A DNA stretch of 64,000 nt, from positions 41,361-105,360 of the forward strand of contig NZ_VAUV01000018.1 in assembly GCF_005780165.1 (NCBI RefSeq). Reading direction: 5' to 3'. How positions within the stretch are numbered: the first letter of the stretch is position 1; each line of letters starts with the position of its first letter. The notes below the pieces were generated by a model that worked only from the letters and a program-made list of their open reading frames with translations, was not told the DNA's origin and ran no database searches. The DNA comes from Phragmitibacter flavus. Lineage in GTDB: Bacteria > Verrucomicrobiota > Verrucomicrobiia > Verrucomicrobiales > Verrucomicrobiaceae. The position numbers were made by a program, and so were the translations under genes. Of the stretch, positions 50,501-61,700 are shown piece after piece.

Positions 50501-53119
50501 CTCATGACTGCCGGAACCACTGACAACGACTCCACCATCAGCGGCTTCACCAACATCACCAGCGGCCCCGATGTCGATGAAATCATCGCGTTCGTCACCT
50601 CCGCCAACGCCAATGCTGCCAACGCCATCCTCACCATCAGCTCCAGCGTCACCGACAATGGCGAGGCCGTCTCCCTCACCAAATCAGGTGCCGGAACCCT
50701 CGTCCTCAATGGCACCAACTCCTACACCGGCACCACCACCATCAACCAGGGCGTCCTCCAATTCAGCAATGCCGGCAATCTGGGCGCAGGACTCATTCGT
50801 CTCTCCGGAGGCACCCTCCGCTGGGATGCTGGCAACACCACCGACATCACCGCAGGCTCACGCCCCGTTGAACTCCTCGGCTCAAGCGTCTACCTCACCC
50901 CAAACGTCGGTGGCAACATCCTCAATGCCGGCAGCAGCTTCGACATCGGCGCCAACAACGTGACTCTCGCCAACGCCATCGGCAACAACGGTTACGGTGG
51001 CCTCACCAAACTCGGCAGCGGCACCCTCACCCTCAGCGCTGCCCCCACCTACACAGGTGCCACCTGGGTCGCCGACGGCACCATGAACTTTGCCACCATC
51101 GCCCCGGATACCACCGAAGCCCTCTACCTCGTGCGCACCACCGGCGGCACCGTAAGCTCCACCATCACCAACGGCCTGAACACCCAGTCCATCATCGTCG
51201 GAGGAGCCTATACCAATCCCGGAAGCAACACCACCGGCGTCACCGGAACCCTCACCGTCAATGGCGGTGCCGTGAACATCGGCAACGGACAAGGCGACGA
51301 TTTCATACTCGTTGGCTACCGCGATGCAAGCGCTGGCGTCGCCACCAGCGCCACCCGTGGCACCGCTGATTTCAGAAATGCCAGCGAGGTCAACATCGAC
51401 GTCCAGAGCCTTCACATTGGCTACCTGAATGGAGCCACCCCAAGTCCCAACAACACCACCACCAGCGGTATCATGTTCCTCTCCCAGAGTGGTCCCAACC
51501 TCGTGAAAGCCGGCAGCATCATTCTCGGTCATTCCCCCATCGGCGTCATCAACAGCCAGAACAGCAACGTCATTAACTCTGAAATCGTTCTGGGCGCAGG
51601 CAGCAACACCGTCCACACCGACACCTTCATTGTCGGCGGAGCCAAATCCAATGGCAAGGTCACCATCAGCAGCGGAGGCGACTTCACCCTGCGTGGATGG
51701 CAAGGCGGCGATACCGGGGCCAACCTCTACATCGGCGACAACGATGAAACCAATACCAACGTCGCCAACACCTCACTGTTCGACCTGACCGGTGCCAGTG
51801 ACGTCGACATGAACATCAACCTGCTGATCGTCGGACGCATGGGCCAGCCCAACAACATTATCGCAAGAGGCGATGGCACGCTGACCTTCGATACCGGGCT
51901 GATCCGCGCCACCACCATTCTCCTGGCGGACTACAACTATCATGGTGACGGTTCCGCCGGCAGCGGGGTCCCAAGCTTAACGCGGGGCACCATCAATCAA
52001 TCCGGTGACGCCACCTTCCGCTTCATGAATCTCAGCAAAGGCACTGGCGTCGCCACCTGGAACTGGAACAGCGGCACCATCCAAAACCTCGAAAATGCCA
52101 ACCAGACCAACGAAAACGTCGTCATTTCCCTCAACGGCAGCGGAACCGCCACCGATCCCACCCTGCGCAATTACATCGTCGACGAAAACCAAACCTCCAC
52201 CTTCGAAGAAGACGCCTCCTTCACCGGCACCGGATCCTTCACCAAATCCGGCGAAGGCGACCTCCTCCTCGAAGGCACCAACACCAACACCGGCAATGTC
52301 CTCATCAACGAAGGTTCCATCACCCTCAGCGGCACCGGCAGCATGGACGACGCCGCCTGGATCAACATCGGCCCCTCCGGCAGCCTCGACGTCACCCAAC
52401 GCACCGGCGGCACTTACACCAGCGACGCCGTCATCTCTGGAACTGGCACCATCAAGGCTACCACCTTCACCGTCGGCAGCAACACCGGAACCGGCAATAC
52501 CAACGGCGTCATCCGTCCAGGCTCATCCAGCAACAACAACAGCGCCTCGAACGCCCCCACCGTTGGCAACCTGACAGGAACCCTCAGTGTCCAGGGCAAC
52601 CTCACCCTCGCCGCCTCCACCGAACGCATTGACCGGGCCGTTCTTCAAATTTTCAGCACCACCTACAACGCCTCTTCAAGTCTGATGACCTACGGTGGTG
52701 ACCTCGAATTGTGGGCCGACAACATCCCCACTGATCACGCCGCATTTCTTGATGGCAACGCCGGTGCCAATTACGATCACATCGACATCTCCGGCCAGCT
52801 CAACGTGTCCAACAACAGTGGCATCACGATCATCGGCGACTCCTACATTGCCGTCGCCGGAGACGTATTCAATCTCCTCGACTGGGTCGGCGCCTCCCTG
52901 GACAACAGCTTCACCATCGGGGAACGCTATCGCACCGGAGCAGAAACCGGACTCGACCTCATCCTGCCGGACATTTCCCTTTCTGGTCTTCAGTGGGACA
53001 CCAGCCTCTTCCAGCAGCATGGCATCATCGTGGTTACCGCTGTTATCCCGGAACCAGCACGCGCCATCCTCATTTTCCTCGGTCTCTCAACCTTCCTTCT
53101 CCATCGCAAACGTCGATAA
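47504..53119 (+). CDS. Giant autotransporter-associated beta-strand-repeat protein with PEP-CTERM
   Basis: 1871 aa. The signal peptide is MTAPKIGTLLALALASITF followed by TQLRSVQA, before EDVYWDGVTGSWADSGNWVNFDG. The last feature, W-D-G then N-W, opens all three giant proteins here. The passenger is built from repeats of the autotransporter-associated beta-strand type (GAGTLVLNGTNSYTGTTTINQG; GNGTLTLSAAPTYTGATWV; GEGDLLLEGTNTNTGNVLINEG) that should stack into a long right-handed beta helix. The C-terminus is PEP-CTERM: IPEPARAILIFLGLSTFLLHRKRR. There is no autotransporter beta barrel, so surface display depends on other machinery. An exosortase would normally process PEP-CTERM but none is in this window. 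Coding strand is very C-rich (ACC, AAC, GGC, CTC). Probably co-transcribed with the cassette. Confidence 0.9.
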   Translation: MTAPKIGTLLALALASITFTQLRSVQAEDVYWDGVTGSWADSGNWVNFDGDPYGLPGSNDYAIFDSFSTSASILTTLGGPQTVGGLVFEDFESPFTLGISPVSADVLTITGINNQGILLDPTGNNNSRDVVLNFNLFAATTRVQSWTNLSDDHTITYNGTITLGNTLTFNGNGNHIVNGDILSNIGTSARSIEKNGSGTLIINGNIDTDTSTGSSVGNLRIMDGIVKVNTSTTSQLQLIFGTAAAGVQGSDNIGTLTLDNNSAVDFRLGGTLYVHRTSQGGIINSDGGGSSSPFISLNGTKTFMVGDSSSAVDLLVQVGIADGTTAASGLVKRSIGTMVMEGINTYTGATFVDRGKLILDYQANNGNNKLSDTAATNLRGGWLELRGNDSAATSETISALTIGSGSSTLAMVSTGQTTTLNIDGNLNRSALTGVINFTTNDQANTQIIVGGTTTNNPGGFLGGWATYNSNRWATKNASNQIVALDGTLQNNSSLWTSNDNIIVDGAITGPLVTPVISSLILNAASGSDLVINNHAAALIIDNEAILLGSDAAADATISGGQLMTSNITNDAINELIITNLSESRLTISSNIGSNTTYLTSTQHLNLAGPGLIELSGNSSANGNTYINGNVLVTSSNALNAYGAIVMSTGGDMTNVGARLDLSNLTTAVGRLSGGADTGDGFFDRGPGEIALGSTGNLTVHQTINSTYNGTLTGLGGSTITKKGNGILTLQTNTSTFSGRLEVLGGGVTLQSGSSTLNSLQSLLVRGGAVTSNQTSSDSSIDHIGNSAIVRLQGTTGNGLLVSSSRNTNTQTETMGALHLEGGANTLTVNNTAATPTGSVSNAMAFAASSNSLARSNGATLLVRGRNLGLTASATGIPATRITFTNTTALDAAMIGTGTTAGDTNLRILPYAIGENNTTSALTLAAVGNSFLTYGAGGTGLRALTDAEYTSTFTADNNVSLNTASAGLVGTTINSLRLVNTAGNTNISGTGNLVLTSGALLMTAGTTDNDSTISGFTNITSGPDVDEIIAFVTSANANAANAILTISSSVTDNGEAVSLTKSGAGTLVLNGTNSYTGTTTINQGVLQFSNAGNLGAGLIRLSGGTLRWDAGNTTDITAGSRPVELLGSSVYLTPNVGGNILNAGSSFDIGANNVTLANAIGNNGYGGLTKLGSGTLTLSAAPTYTGATWVADGTMNFATIAPDTTEALYLVRTTGGTVSSTITNGLNTQSIIVGGAYTNPGSNTTGVTGTLTVNGGAVNIGNGQGDDFILVGYRDASAGVATSATRGTADFRNASEVNIDVQSLHIGYLNGATPSPNNTTTSGIMFLSQSGPNLVKAGSIILGHSPIGVINSQNSNVINSEIVLGAGSNTVHTDTFIVGGAKSNGKVTISSGGDFTLRGWQGGDTGANLYIGDNDETNTNVANTSLFDLTGASDVDMNINLLIVGRMGQPNNIIARGDGTLTFDTGLIRATTILLADYNYHGDGSAGSGVPSLTRGTINQSGDATFRFMNLSKGTGVATWNWNSGTIQNLENANQTNENVVISLNGSGTATDPTLRNYIVDENQTSTFEEDASFTGTGSFTKSGEGDLLLEGTNTNTGNVLINEGSITLSGTGSMDDAAWINIGPSGSLDVTQRTGGTYTSDAVISGTGTIKATTFTVGSNTGTGNTNGVIRPGSSSNNNSASNAPTVGNLTGTLSVQGNLTLAASTERIDRAVLQIFSTTYNASSSLMTYGGDLELWADNIPTDHAAFLDGNAGANYDHIDISGQLNVSNNSGITIIGDSYIAVAGDVFNLLDWVGASLDNSFTIGERYRTGAETGLDLILPDISLSGLQWDTSLFQQHGIIVVTAVIPEPARAILIFLGLSTFLLHRKRR

Positions 53120-53201
53120 CATCATCACTCCCCACCTCGTCGAACCCTGGTCTTGCCATCATCTTTCCGATTTTATTTTCGACCAACCACGCCTGTCTCC
53201 T

Positions 53202-56200
53202 GTGAAGAAGTCATATCTTAACCTCATCGTCGCCATCATCCTGCTCCAGCAATGGCTGCTTCCATCCGCCCCAGCCCAGGAACGCCTCTACTGGGATGGA
53301 ACCGCAGGTGCCACTTGGAACGACGCCAGCAACTGGATATTCTTCAACCTCTCCAGCTCCGTCATTACCCCCGGCACCATTCCCGGTCCCGAGGACATTC
53401 CCTATTTCGACAACGCCGGACCCGGCGACAGCATCGGCACCCTCGGGGCCAACCAAAGCGTCCTCGGACTCTTCTTCGAAAACCTCGCCGACCCCTTCAC
53501 CATCGGCGACCTTGCTGAATCCTTCACCCTCACCATCGGCACCTCAGGCATCGTCATCGGCGACGCAGGCTTTGGCTCCACCCCCGTCACCACCGCCGCC
53601 GCCACCATCAATTCCAATCTCGCCATCACCGTCACCCAAATCTGGGCCAACCAGTCCGCCACCACCTTCACCGCCGCAGGCAACCTCACTCTTGGAGCCA
53701 ACCTGACCCTGACCGATGACCCCCTCGGCACCAATAACTCCAACGGCACCTTCGTCCTCGGTTCAGCCGGCAAAATCATCACCCAATCCCTCGCCAATCG
53801 CACCATCACCGTCCAGGACACCGGTGCAGCCACCGAACTCACCATCAACGGTGAACTGGCCCTCACCGAAAGCGCCACCACAGGACGTCGCCTCTTCATC
53901 AACACCGCCACCGACGCCGCCGTTCTCATCAACGGCAACATCACCAACGGCGCAGGCGGAGCCAGCGGACTCACCAAACAAGGCAACGGCACCCTCACCA
54001 TCGCCGGCGACCTCCTCTACACCTCAGGCAACGGAACCGTCGTCGACGGCGGCACCATCAACATCAATGGAGCTGTCAGCACTGCAGGAGGAGCCTTTGT
54101 TGCCAACAACAACAGCATCATCAACTTCAATGCCACCACTTTCACCGGAACCGGAGGCTTCACCGCGAACGGCACAAGCGCCATCAACTTCAACACCTCC
54201 GGTTATAGCGGCAGTTCCAGCTTCACCGCCAGCGGCGGAACCCTCAATCTCGACGCAGCCACCTACGCAGGCACCGGCACCTTCGCCGTAGGCAGCGGTG
54301 GCACCTTCAACCTCAACGCCGCCAACCACACCGGCACCAACACCTGGAACATTATCAACGGCCAGTTCAACGTCACCACTGTAAACACCAACCTCAACGT
54401 CAACACCCTCCTCTTCGGCCAGGAATTCACCCCCTCCACCGCCACCTTAAACGCCACCGGCTACTCCCTCAACCTCACCGGCAGCATCGTCACCCGACGC
54501 GTCACTGCCCCCATCACTCTCAACAACAACCTCAACTTCAACAGCAATCACATCATCGAAGTCTGGGACAACGCAGCCGACCAAGACCTTGTCATTGAGG
54601 GCGACATTTCCCAATCCGCCGCAGCCGGCTTCACCAAAACTCGCGCAGGCACCCTCGTCATCCGCGGAACCAACAGCACCACCGGCGAAAACTTCTTCGG
54701 TCATGGCAGGGTCGTCCTCGACTACACCACCAACAACACCAGCAAACTCGGTTCCGGCAATCAAAACCTCGGCGGCGTCGACGTCGACTTCATCGGCAAC
54801 AACTCCACTGCCACCGAACAACAAGTCGGATCCCTCAACGTCTTTGCCCGCGGCTCCAACAACATCAATCTCGCTCCAGGAACCGGCCAAACCCTCACCC
54901 TGAAAGCCACCAGCCTCAATCGAGGTCCGACCGACAGCGGCATCGGCGGCACCATCAATTTCATCCTTCCCACCACCAGTTCCCAAGTCGAAATCGCCAG
55001 CGCCGACAACCCGTTCGTCGGCTCTTGGGCCACCATCCAGGACGACACCAGCTCCTATTTCGCCGCCATCTCCGATGGCAAACTCATCAAAGCCACCTCC
55101 ACCAGCCCCAACGACCTCCTCGCCAGCCAGTGGGCTCCCACTCTCGTCAATCAAAACGTCACCGACGACACTGGATTCACCGGCACCACCGATTACATGG
55201 CCGTCAACAGCCTCCGCATCGCTGCCTCCAACCCGCTCAATGTCATTGAAAATCTCCACGTCGCCAGCGGAGGCATCCTCAACGCCCAAGACAGCACCTC
55301 CACCGGTATATTCGGCGGAACCCTGACCAGCGGCCTCATCCAGCCCACCTTCGGTGCCGAACTCATCATCACCCAACACAGCAGCACCGACTTCGAAATC
55401 CAATCCTCCATCCGCCGTGCCGACAACACCGCTGGAGGAGCCGTCAACATCACCAAAGCAGGAACCGGAACTCTCATCCTCAGCGGCCAAAACCAGACCT
55501 CTGGTCGCACCAACGCCACCACCGCCAGCGGCACCCTCTTTCTTAACGAGGGCACCGTCGTCCTCAAAGGCGGAAACGCTCTCAGCGACAATACCGATGT
55601 GCTCTTCGACCCCCGCGCCAACGCCACCCTGGAACTCGCCGACAGCGAAACCATCGGCTCCCTCACCACCGCCAACCTCGCCCTTGATGGCGAAAGCACC
55701 GTCGACATCGGCACCCACAATCTCACCATCAAACAATCCGGAACCCAAACCTATTCCGGAGCCTTCGAGGGGTCGGGCACCATCATCAAAGACAACCTTG
55801 ACCGCACCGCCAACTCCATAGCCACCCTCACCCTCAACACCACCTCCCATTCCAGCTTCACCGGCGACCTGCAAATCAACCGCGGCATCGTCCTCCTTTC
55901 CGGCAACGGCGTCCAAAACCTTAGCAACGTCAATGAAATCCGCATCAACCAGGGCGGTGGATTGATCATCGACCACACCAACGCCACCCTCGTCCTCAAC
56001 CGGCTCAACAACTCTGCGGATGTCGTCCTCAATGGTGCGAACGGCAGGGCATCCACCACCACCGCCATCCGTGGCCTCAACATGCGCAGCAACCAGGGCA
56101 ACGTGCAGATCGAAACCATCAACAATCTCGTCATCAACAGCGGTGCCAGCTACGCCACCCTCGAAGCCCTCTCTACCACCAGCGGCAGCGCCATGGTTAT

Positions 56201-58745
56201 TCAAGCCAGTTCCATCATCCGCAACAACGGTGCCACCCTCAGCGTCCGCGGCACCAACCTCGCCGGACCCGGCAGCGTCGGACGCACCCGACTGCGCCTC
56301 GCCCCCAACAGCACCGCCGCCGTTGCCTTTGCCAACCAATTCCGCACCGGCGGCATCTATGCCAACGGAGCCAGCAGCCTCGCCACCACCGGCGCCGCCA
56401 ACAACGGCGCCGCCACCGCTAAAGACATCTCCATCGTCTCCTGGGCCGTCGGCGAAACCTTCAGCGGCAACACCCCGGGAGCCACCAACGACGGCAACTC
56501 TTTTGTCGCCTACAATTCTGACGACCTCGGTTTCACGCCCCTCCACCTGGTCAACCAATACAGCACCTACACCGCCGCTGCCACCACCCACAACGTGCGC
56601 GAATCCCTTACCGCCGATCTCGCCATGGGCGCAGGCAAAAACATCAACAGCCTCCTCATCAACAACCAAAACAACACCGCCACCCTCATCAACCTCACGG
56701 GCGATGCCGGCACCAACCTAAGCGTCACCAGCGGAGCCTTCCTCTTCACCGGCGTTGGAGCCCCCAACGCCAGCGGCCTCGCCACCCAGAACGCCACCCA
56801 GGGTGGCATCGTCATCCGCGGCTTCGATGGCATCGAAATCAGCGGCACCAACAAGGAATACATCATGTTCGCCAACAACATGTCCACCGCCGGCACCACA
56901 ATTGAATCCGCCCTCATCACCGCCGCCACCTTCACCAAATCCGGCCAGGGCCTCCTCCATCTCAAAGGGACCAACGATGCCCTCACCGATGTCACCATCA
57001 ACGAAGGCACCCTGCGCATCGACACCGCCTCCAACCTCGGCGGCAACGACGGTGCCATCAATCTCGCCGGCGGTATCCTGCAACTTGGAACCGACTGGAA
57101 CACCGCCACCTCCGGCTCCCTCGAAAATCGCACCATCAACGTTCTTGATGGCATCACCAGTTCCCTCGACACCAACGCCGCCCTGCGCACCGACCTCACC
57201 AACAACCTCACCATCGGTGCCATGACAGGCACCGGCACCTTCATCAAACAGGGCCTCGGCACCCTCACCCTTGGCGGCAGCACCGCCTCCACCTTCACCG
57301 GACTCTTCGTCGTCGAAGGTGCCAGCGGATTCCTGCAAGACGACACCACCGTCCTTCTCAACAACACCGGCGGCAACGCCATCGCAGGCGACATCATCAT
57401 CGGCAAACTCAACAGCGCCCCCGCTGGTCGCTCAATCCTCAAACTCGGCCGCAGCGATCAAATCGCCGACACCTCCGTCATCACCATCAGCAGTGCCTCA
57501 GGAGTCAACGGCTTCTTTGCCCTCAACGGCTTCGACGAAACCGTCGCAGGCATCGTCAACACCAACCGCGAAGGCGTCATCCAGGTTGCGCAGAGTCTCA
57601 CACTTGCCGATCCGACCAGCACTCTCACCGTCGCCGGAAGTGGCGACTATTATTTTGATGGATATCTCCGCAACAGCGCCGGTGGAAACGGCGTCCTCAG
57701 CTTCAACAAAGAGGGAACCGGCACCCAAACGCTCTCCGGCGATCGGATCGTATACACTGGAAACACCGTTCTCAGTGGCGGCCTGCTCCGTCTACGCGAC
57801 ACCATCGGTTTCAACAGCATCATCACCAACAACGCCAGCCTCGAACTTGAAAACACCGGGGTCACTTGGGACTACACCCGTGCCATCAATGGCAGCGGCA
57901 ACGTCAGGAAAGCCGGCACCGGCACCACCACCCTCGCCGCCGCCAGCACCTACTCCGGCGTCACCGACATCGACGCCGGCACCCTCACCCTCGGAGCCGC
58001 CGGCTCAATCAACAACTCCAGCGCCATCAACATCAAACACGGTGCCACCCTCGACGTCTCCGCCAAGGGTCCAGCCGGCTACGACTACGGCCACCTCCTC
58101 ACCGGCGGCGGCACCGTCACCGGCAATATCAACCTCATCAGCGGCGGCTCCCTCCGCCCCGGTGCCAGCACCAACCCCACCGCTGCCGCCACCACCGGCG
58201 ACCAGCTCGGTGCCCTCAACATCACCGGCAACCTCGGCCTCACCGGCGGCTACGCCGTCCTTCAAATCACCTCCCCCACCCTCAACGACGCAGGCGTCGC
58301 CGCCGCCTACACCGCAGGTGCCGCCGCCCTCACCGCTTATCTCAATACCAACGCCGACGACTGGAACGCCACCACCTACACCGACGCCAACGGCGTCCCC
58401 AAACACGACTACGTCGACGTCAGCGGCGACTTTACCTGGAACAACGGCAGCACCATCACTTACACCGGCATCAACTACAACCCGACCGTCGGCGACATCC
58501 TCAACCTCTGGGACTGGACCAACCTCGGCGGCACCTTCAACCTCGGAGCCGACGCCAGCCTCCAACGCGAAGGCGGCCTCCTTGGCGACCTCGAGCTCCC
58601 CGACTTCGACGGCATCCTCTACGACCTCAGCCTCTTCCGATCCCACGGCATCGCTGTCGTCGTTATAATCCCCGAACCCTCCCGCGCCGTTCTTCTCCTC
58701 CTCGGACTCTCCTCACTTGTCTTGCGCCGCAGAAGGCAACGCTGA
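53202..58745 (+). CDS. Second giant beta-strand-repeat protein with PEP-CTERM
   Basis: 1847 aa from GTG 53202 (MKKSYLNLIVAIILLQQ, signal ending SAPAQ before ERLYWDGTAGATWNDASNW). The frame is open from 52695 but those codons overlap the previous gene and are not a plausible start. Autotransporter-associated repeats fill the body (GNGTLTIAGDLLYTSGNG; GAGTLVIRGTNSTTGENFFGHG; GTGTLILSGQNQTSGRT). A run of imperfect short units near residues 280-360 (STINFNATTFTGTGGFTANG-like) is more regular than the rest. PEP-CTERM end: IPEPSRAVLLLLGLSSLVLRRRRQR. The first 430 nt and last 800 nt of the coding region are close copies of the next gene, while the middles differ. Gap to the previous gene is 82 nt. 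Confidence 0.88.
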   Translation: MKKSYLNLIVAIILLQQWLLPSAPAQERLYWDGTAGATWNDASNWIFFNLSSSVITPGTIPGPEDIPYFDNAGPGDSIGTLGANQSVLGLFFENLADPFTIGDLAESFTLTIGTSGIVIGDAGFGSTPVTTAAATINSNLAITVTQIWANQSATTFTAAGNLTLGANLTLTDDPLGTNNSNGTFVLGSAGKIITQSLANRTITVQDTGAATELTINGELALTESATTGRRLFINTATDAAVLINGNITNGAGGASGLTKQGNGTLTIAGDLLYTSGNGTVVDGGTININGAVSTAGGAFVANNNSIINFNATTFTGTGGFTANGTSAINFNTSGYSGSSSFTASGGTLNLDAATYAGTGTFAVGSGGTFNLNAANHTGTNTWNIINGQFNVTTVNTNLNVNTLLFGQEFTPSTATLNATGYSLNLTGSIVTRRVTAPITLNNNLNFNSNHIIEVWDNAADQDLVIEGDISQSAAAGFTKTRAGTLVIRGTNSTTGENFFGHGRVVLDYTTNNTSKLGSGNQNLGGVDVDFIGNNSTATEQQVGSLNVFARGSNNINLAPGTGQTLTLKATSLNRGPTDSGIGGTINFILPTTSSQVEIASADNPFVGSWATIQDDTSSYFAAISDGKLIKATSTSPNDLLASQWAPTLVNQNVTDDTGFTGTTDYMAVNSLRIAASNPLNVIENLHVASGGILNAQDSTSTGIFGGTLTSGLIQPTFGAELIITQHSSTDFEIQSSIRRADNTAGGAVNITKAGTGTLILSGQNQTSGRTNATTASGTLFLNEGTVVLKGGNALSDNTDVLFDPRANATLELADSETIGSLTTANLALDGESTVDIGTHNLTIKQSGTQTYSGAFEGSGTIIKDNLDRTANSIATLTLNTTSHSSFTGDLQINRGIVLLSGNGVQNLSNVNEIRINQGGGLIIDHTNATLVLNRLNNSADVVLNGANGRASTTTAIRGLNMRSNQGNVQIETINNLVINSGASYATLEALSTTSGSAMVIQASSIIRNNGATLSVRGTNLAGPGSVGRTRLRLAPNSTAAVAFANQFRTGGIYANGASSLATTGAANNGAATAKDISIVSWAVGETFSGNTPGATNDGNSFVAYNSDDLGFTPLHLVNQYSTYTAAATTHNVRESLTADLAMGAGKNINSLLINNQNNTATLINLTGDAGTNLSVTSGAFLFTGVGAPNASGLATQNATQGGIVIRGFDGIEISGTNKEYIMFANNMSTAGTTIESALITAATFTKSGQGLLHLKGTNDALTDVTINEGTLRIDTASNLGGNDGAINLAGGILQLGTDWNTATSGSLENRTINVLDGITSSLDTNAALRTDLTNNLTIGAMTGTGTFIKQGLGTLTLGGSTASTFTGLFVVEGASGFLQDDTTVLLNNTGGNAIAGDIIIGKLNSAPAGRSILKLGRSDQIADTSVITISSASGVNGFFALNGFDETVAGIVNTNREGVIQVAQSLTLADPTSTLTVAGSGDYYFDGYLRNSAGGNGVLSFNKEGTGTQTLSGDRIVYTGNTVLSGGLLRLRDTIGFNSIITNNASLELENTGVTWDYTRAINGSGNVRKAGTGTTTLAAASTYSGVTDIDAGTLTLGAAGSINNSSAINIKHGATLDVSAKGPAGYDYGHLLTGGGTVTGNINLISGGSLRPGASTNPTAAATTGDQLGALNITGNLGLTGGYAVLQITSPTLNDAGVAAAYTAGAAALTAYLNTNADDWNATTYTDANGVPKHDYVDVSGDFTWNNGSTITYTGINYNPTVGDILNLWDWTNLGGTFNLGADASLQREGGLLGDLELPDFDGILYDLSLFRSHGIAVVVIIPEPSRAVLLLLGLSSLVLRRRRQR
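53281..53715 (+). repeat. 5' homology block shared with 58883-59317
   Basis: Bases 53281-53715 align to 58883-59317 at a constant offset of 5602 with no gap that I could find; identity is about 90% by eye. This covers the end of the signal peptide and the first repeats of the two neighbouring giant proteins. It is a tandem gene duplication or conversion tract. Confidence 0.8.
57931..58251 (+). repeat. 3' homology block shared with 63680-64000
   Basis: Bases 57931-58251 align to 63680-64000 at a constant offset of 5749 and without gaps. I count about five mismatches in 321 nt, so the ends are almost identical. The block probably continues past the window. It is far more similar than the central parts of the two genes. 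Confidence 0.85.
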
Positions 58746-58791
58746 CTCAAAGACAACGATAGCCTCACGCCATTTCAATCCACCTAATGCC

Positions 58792-61700
58792 ATGGCATCC
58801 CATCCATACTTGAACCGTATCCTCAAACTAGCCGCCACGGGTTTGATGGCAATGTCCATCAACACCGGTATACTGGCACAGGAACGCCTCTACTGGGACG
58901 GAGCTACTGGCGCAACCTGGAACGACGCCAACAACTGGATATTCTTCAACCTCTCCAGCTCCGTCATCACCCCCGGCACCATTCCCGGTCCCGAGGACAT
59001 TCCCTACTTCGACAACTTCGGCCCCGGCGACACCATCGGCACCCTCGGCGCCAACCAAAGCGTCCTCGGTCTCTTCTTCGAAGACCTCACCGACCCCTTC
59101 ACCATCGGCGACCTTGCTGAATCCTTCACCCTCAGCATTGGCACCTCTGGCATCGTTATCGGCGACTCAGGTTTTGGCAGCACCCCCGTCACCACCGCCG
59201 CCGCCACCATCAATTCCAACCTCGATCTTACCGCTCCCCAAATCTGGGCCAACCAGTCCGCCACCACCTTCACCGCCGCAGGCAACCTCACCCTTGGGGC
59301 CAACCTGACCCTGACCGATGACCCCCTCGGCTCCAACAACTCCAACGGCACCTTCAACCTCGGTTCCACCGGCAAAACCATCACCAACAGCGGCGGCGAT
59401 CGCACCCTCACCGTCCAGGACACCGGGGCGCTTGTAGAAACCACCATTGAAAGCGACATCCACCTCACCGAAAGCACCACCACAGGCCGCCGCTTCACCA
59501 TCGACACCTCCGCCGGTTCCCACGTCGTCATCAACGGCGACATCCTCAACGGAGGCGTCGGAGCAGCCGCCAGTTCCTTCACAAAAACTGGTGTCGGCAC
59601 CCTCACCATCAACGGCGACCTCAACTACACCCAGGTCGGCACCGCAGGTGGCACCTCCAGCGGCACCGTCATTACCGGTGGCGGAACCAGCACCACCAAT
59701 ATCAACGGCAACATTAACAACGGTGCCCAAACTTGGACCATCACCGGGGGCGCAGGCACCGTTCTCAATCTCGCCTCAGAAAACGTCACCTCCACCGGCA
59801 CCTGGGTTGTCGGCACCTCCACTCAACTGAACTTCCTCCGCAACGGCACCACCAACGTCACCATGGGCGGCTGGGACCTCCGTGCTGGCAGCCTCACCCA
59901 GATCAGCACCGCTACCACACTCACCGGCAACACCGGCGTATGGACCGTCAACGACTCCACCGTTGAAATTGACGGCACCCTCAACAATCTCACCACCGGC
60001 ACCTGGTCCCTCACCGGCACCAACGCCGCCGTCAACATCAACAACGCCGCCACCTTCACCACCGGCTCATGGACCATCAACCAAGGCTCCGTCAACTGGA
60101 CAGGCTCAGGAACCGCCAACTTCGCCGCCGCTGCCACCATCAACCTCGGCAGCACCTCCTCAGACACCCTCGCCTCCATCAACCTCAGCCCAGCCGCCAT
60201 CCTCAACCTCGGCGGCAACATCAGCTCGCGACGCGGCTCCAACTCGCTGCTCATTGATGGCGGCACGCTCAACCTCAATGCCACACGCACCATCACCGTC
60301 CAGGACAATGCCGCTGTCGATGAAGACCTCATCATCACCTCCACCATCACCAATGGAAGCGCCGCAAGCGGCATCACCAAAGCTGGCAATGGCACCCTCA
60401 CCCTCTCCGGCACCACCTCCTTCACCGGCAACACCACCATTTCCGCAGGACGCCTGCTCCTCGACTACACCACCCAAAACAACTCAAAAATCTCCTCCAC
60501 CGGCACCCTCACCCTCGGCAATGGCGACCTCGAACTTCGCGGGCATGCCACCGACGCCACCAGCCAGACCACAAGCAGCGTGATCCTCACCGGAAGCGGT
60601 GCGAACGAAATCGTCCTCACCCCAGGTGCCGCGCCGCTCGTGCTCAACATCGGCGACATTTCCGGCGGAAACAACACCCACTCCTTACGCTTTGTTCTCC
60701 CCACGAACACCACCGTCAACACCTCCACCGCCGCCACCAACTTCCTCGGTGCCTGGGCCACCATGAACGACGGCACCACCGACTACTACGCTGCGGTTGG
60801 CTCCGGAAAAATCATTGCCGCACAGGCCACCGCCGCCGACAACGTCGCTCAAATTTGGGCACCTACGCTGCTCGACCAAAACATCACCGATGTCGCCGGG
60901 TTCACCGGCACCTCGGACTACATGAACGTCAACACCCTGCGCATCTCCGCCGGCAACAACCTCAATGTCATCGAAAACCTCAACCTCCAGAGCGGCGGAC
61001 TCCTCATCACCTCCGACAGCACCGCCACCGGAATCCATGGCGGCACCATCACCTCCAGCGTCAACAGCCTGCTCGTCACCCACCATGGCACCCAGGAATT
61101 CGAAATCTCCTCCGACCTTCAGCGCTTCAACGACAGCCACGGTGGCGGTCTCACGATCAATACTACCGGCGACGGCACCCTCGTCCTAAGCGGCCACAAC
61201 ATCACCGGCTTCAGCGGCAACCCCAACGTCGCCAGCGGCCTCATCAACATCCTCGATGGCACCCTCGCCGTCGCCGGGGGCAACGCCATCTCCGACAACA
61301 CCACCGTCAGCCTCAACTCTCCCTACTCCACCTTCCGCATCGATGACAACGAAGCCATCGGCAACCTCCTCGCCACCGGCGGTATTGTCGACCTCCAATC
61401 CAACGACCTCACCGTCCGGCTCAGCACCAACCAATCCTTCGGCGGCACCTTCATCGGAGACGCCGAAAGCACCCTCATCAAATCCAACATGGTCGTCGCC
61501 ACCAGCTCAGGCGTCGCCAACAACCTCAACATCAGCACCTCCAATGATGCATTCTTCGGAGCCATCGAAGTCGACGGCGGCCTCTTCCACCTCACCGGCA
61601 GCGGCTCCTTCAACAACGTCAGTTCCATCACCTTGAACAAATGGGGATCCCTCCTCCTCGACAGCTTCTCCTCCGCCACCAGCACCCGCATCAACAACAA

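Noticed and set aside
52695..53201. N-terminal extension of the second giant protein
   Set aside because: Would overlap the previous gene by over 400 nt and would place the signal peptide 170 residues inside; the GTG at 53202 fits the signal peptide.
54447..56669. 740-codon open frame antisense to the second giant protein
   Set aside because: Low-complexity Gly/Val/Asp composition produced by the complement of ACC/AAC/GGC codons; no start context and no family.
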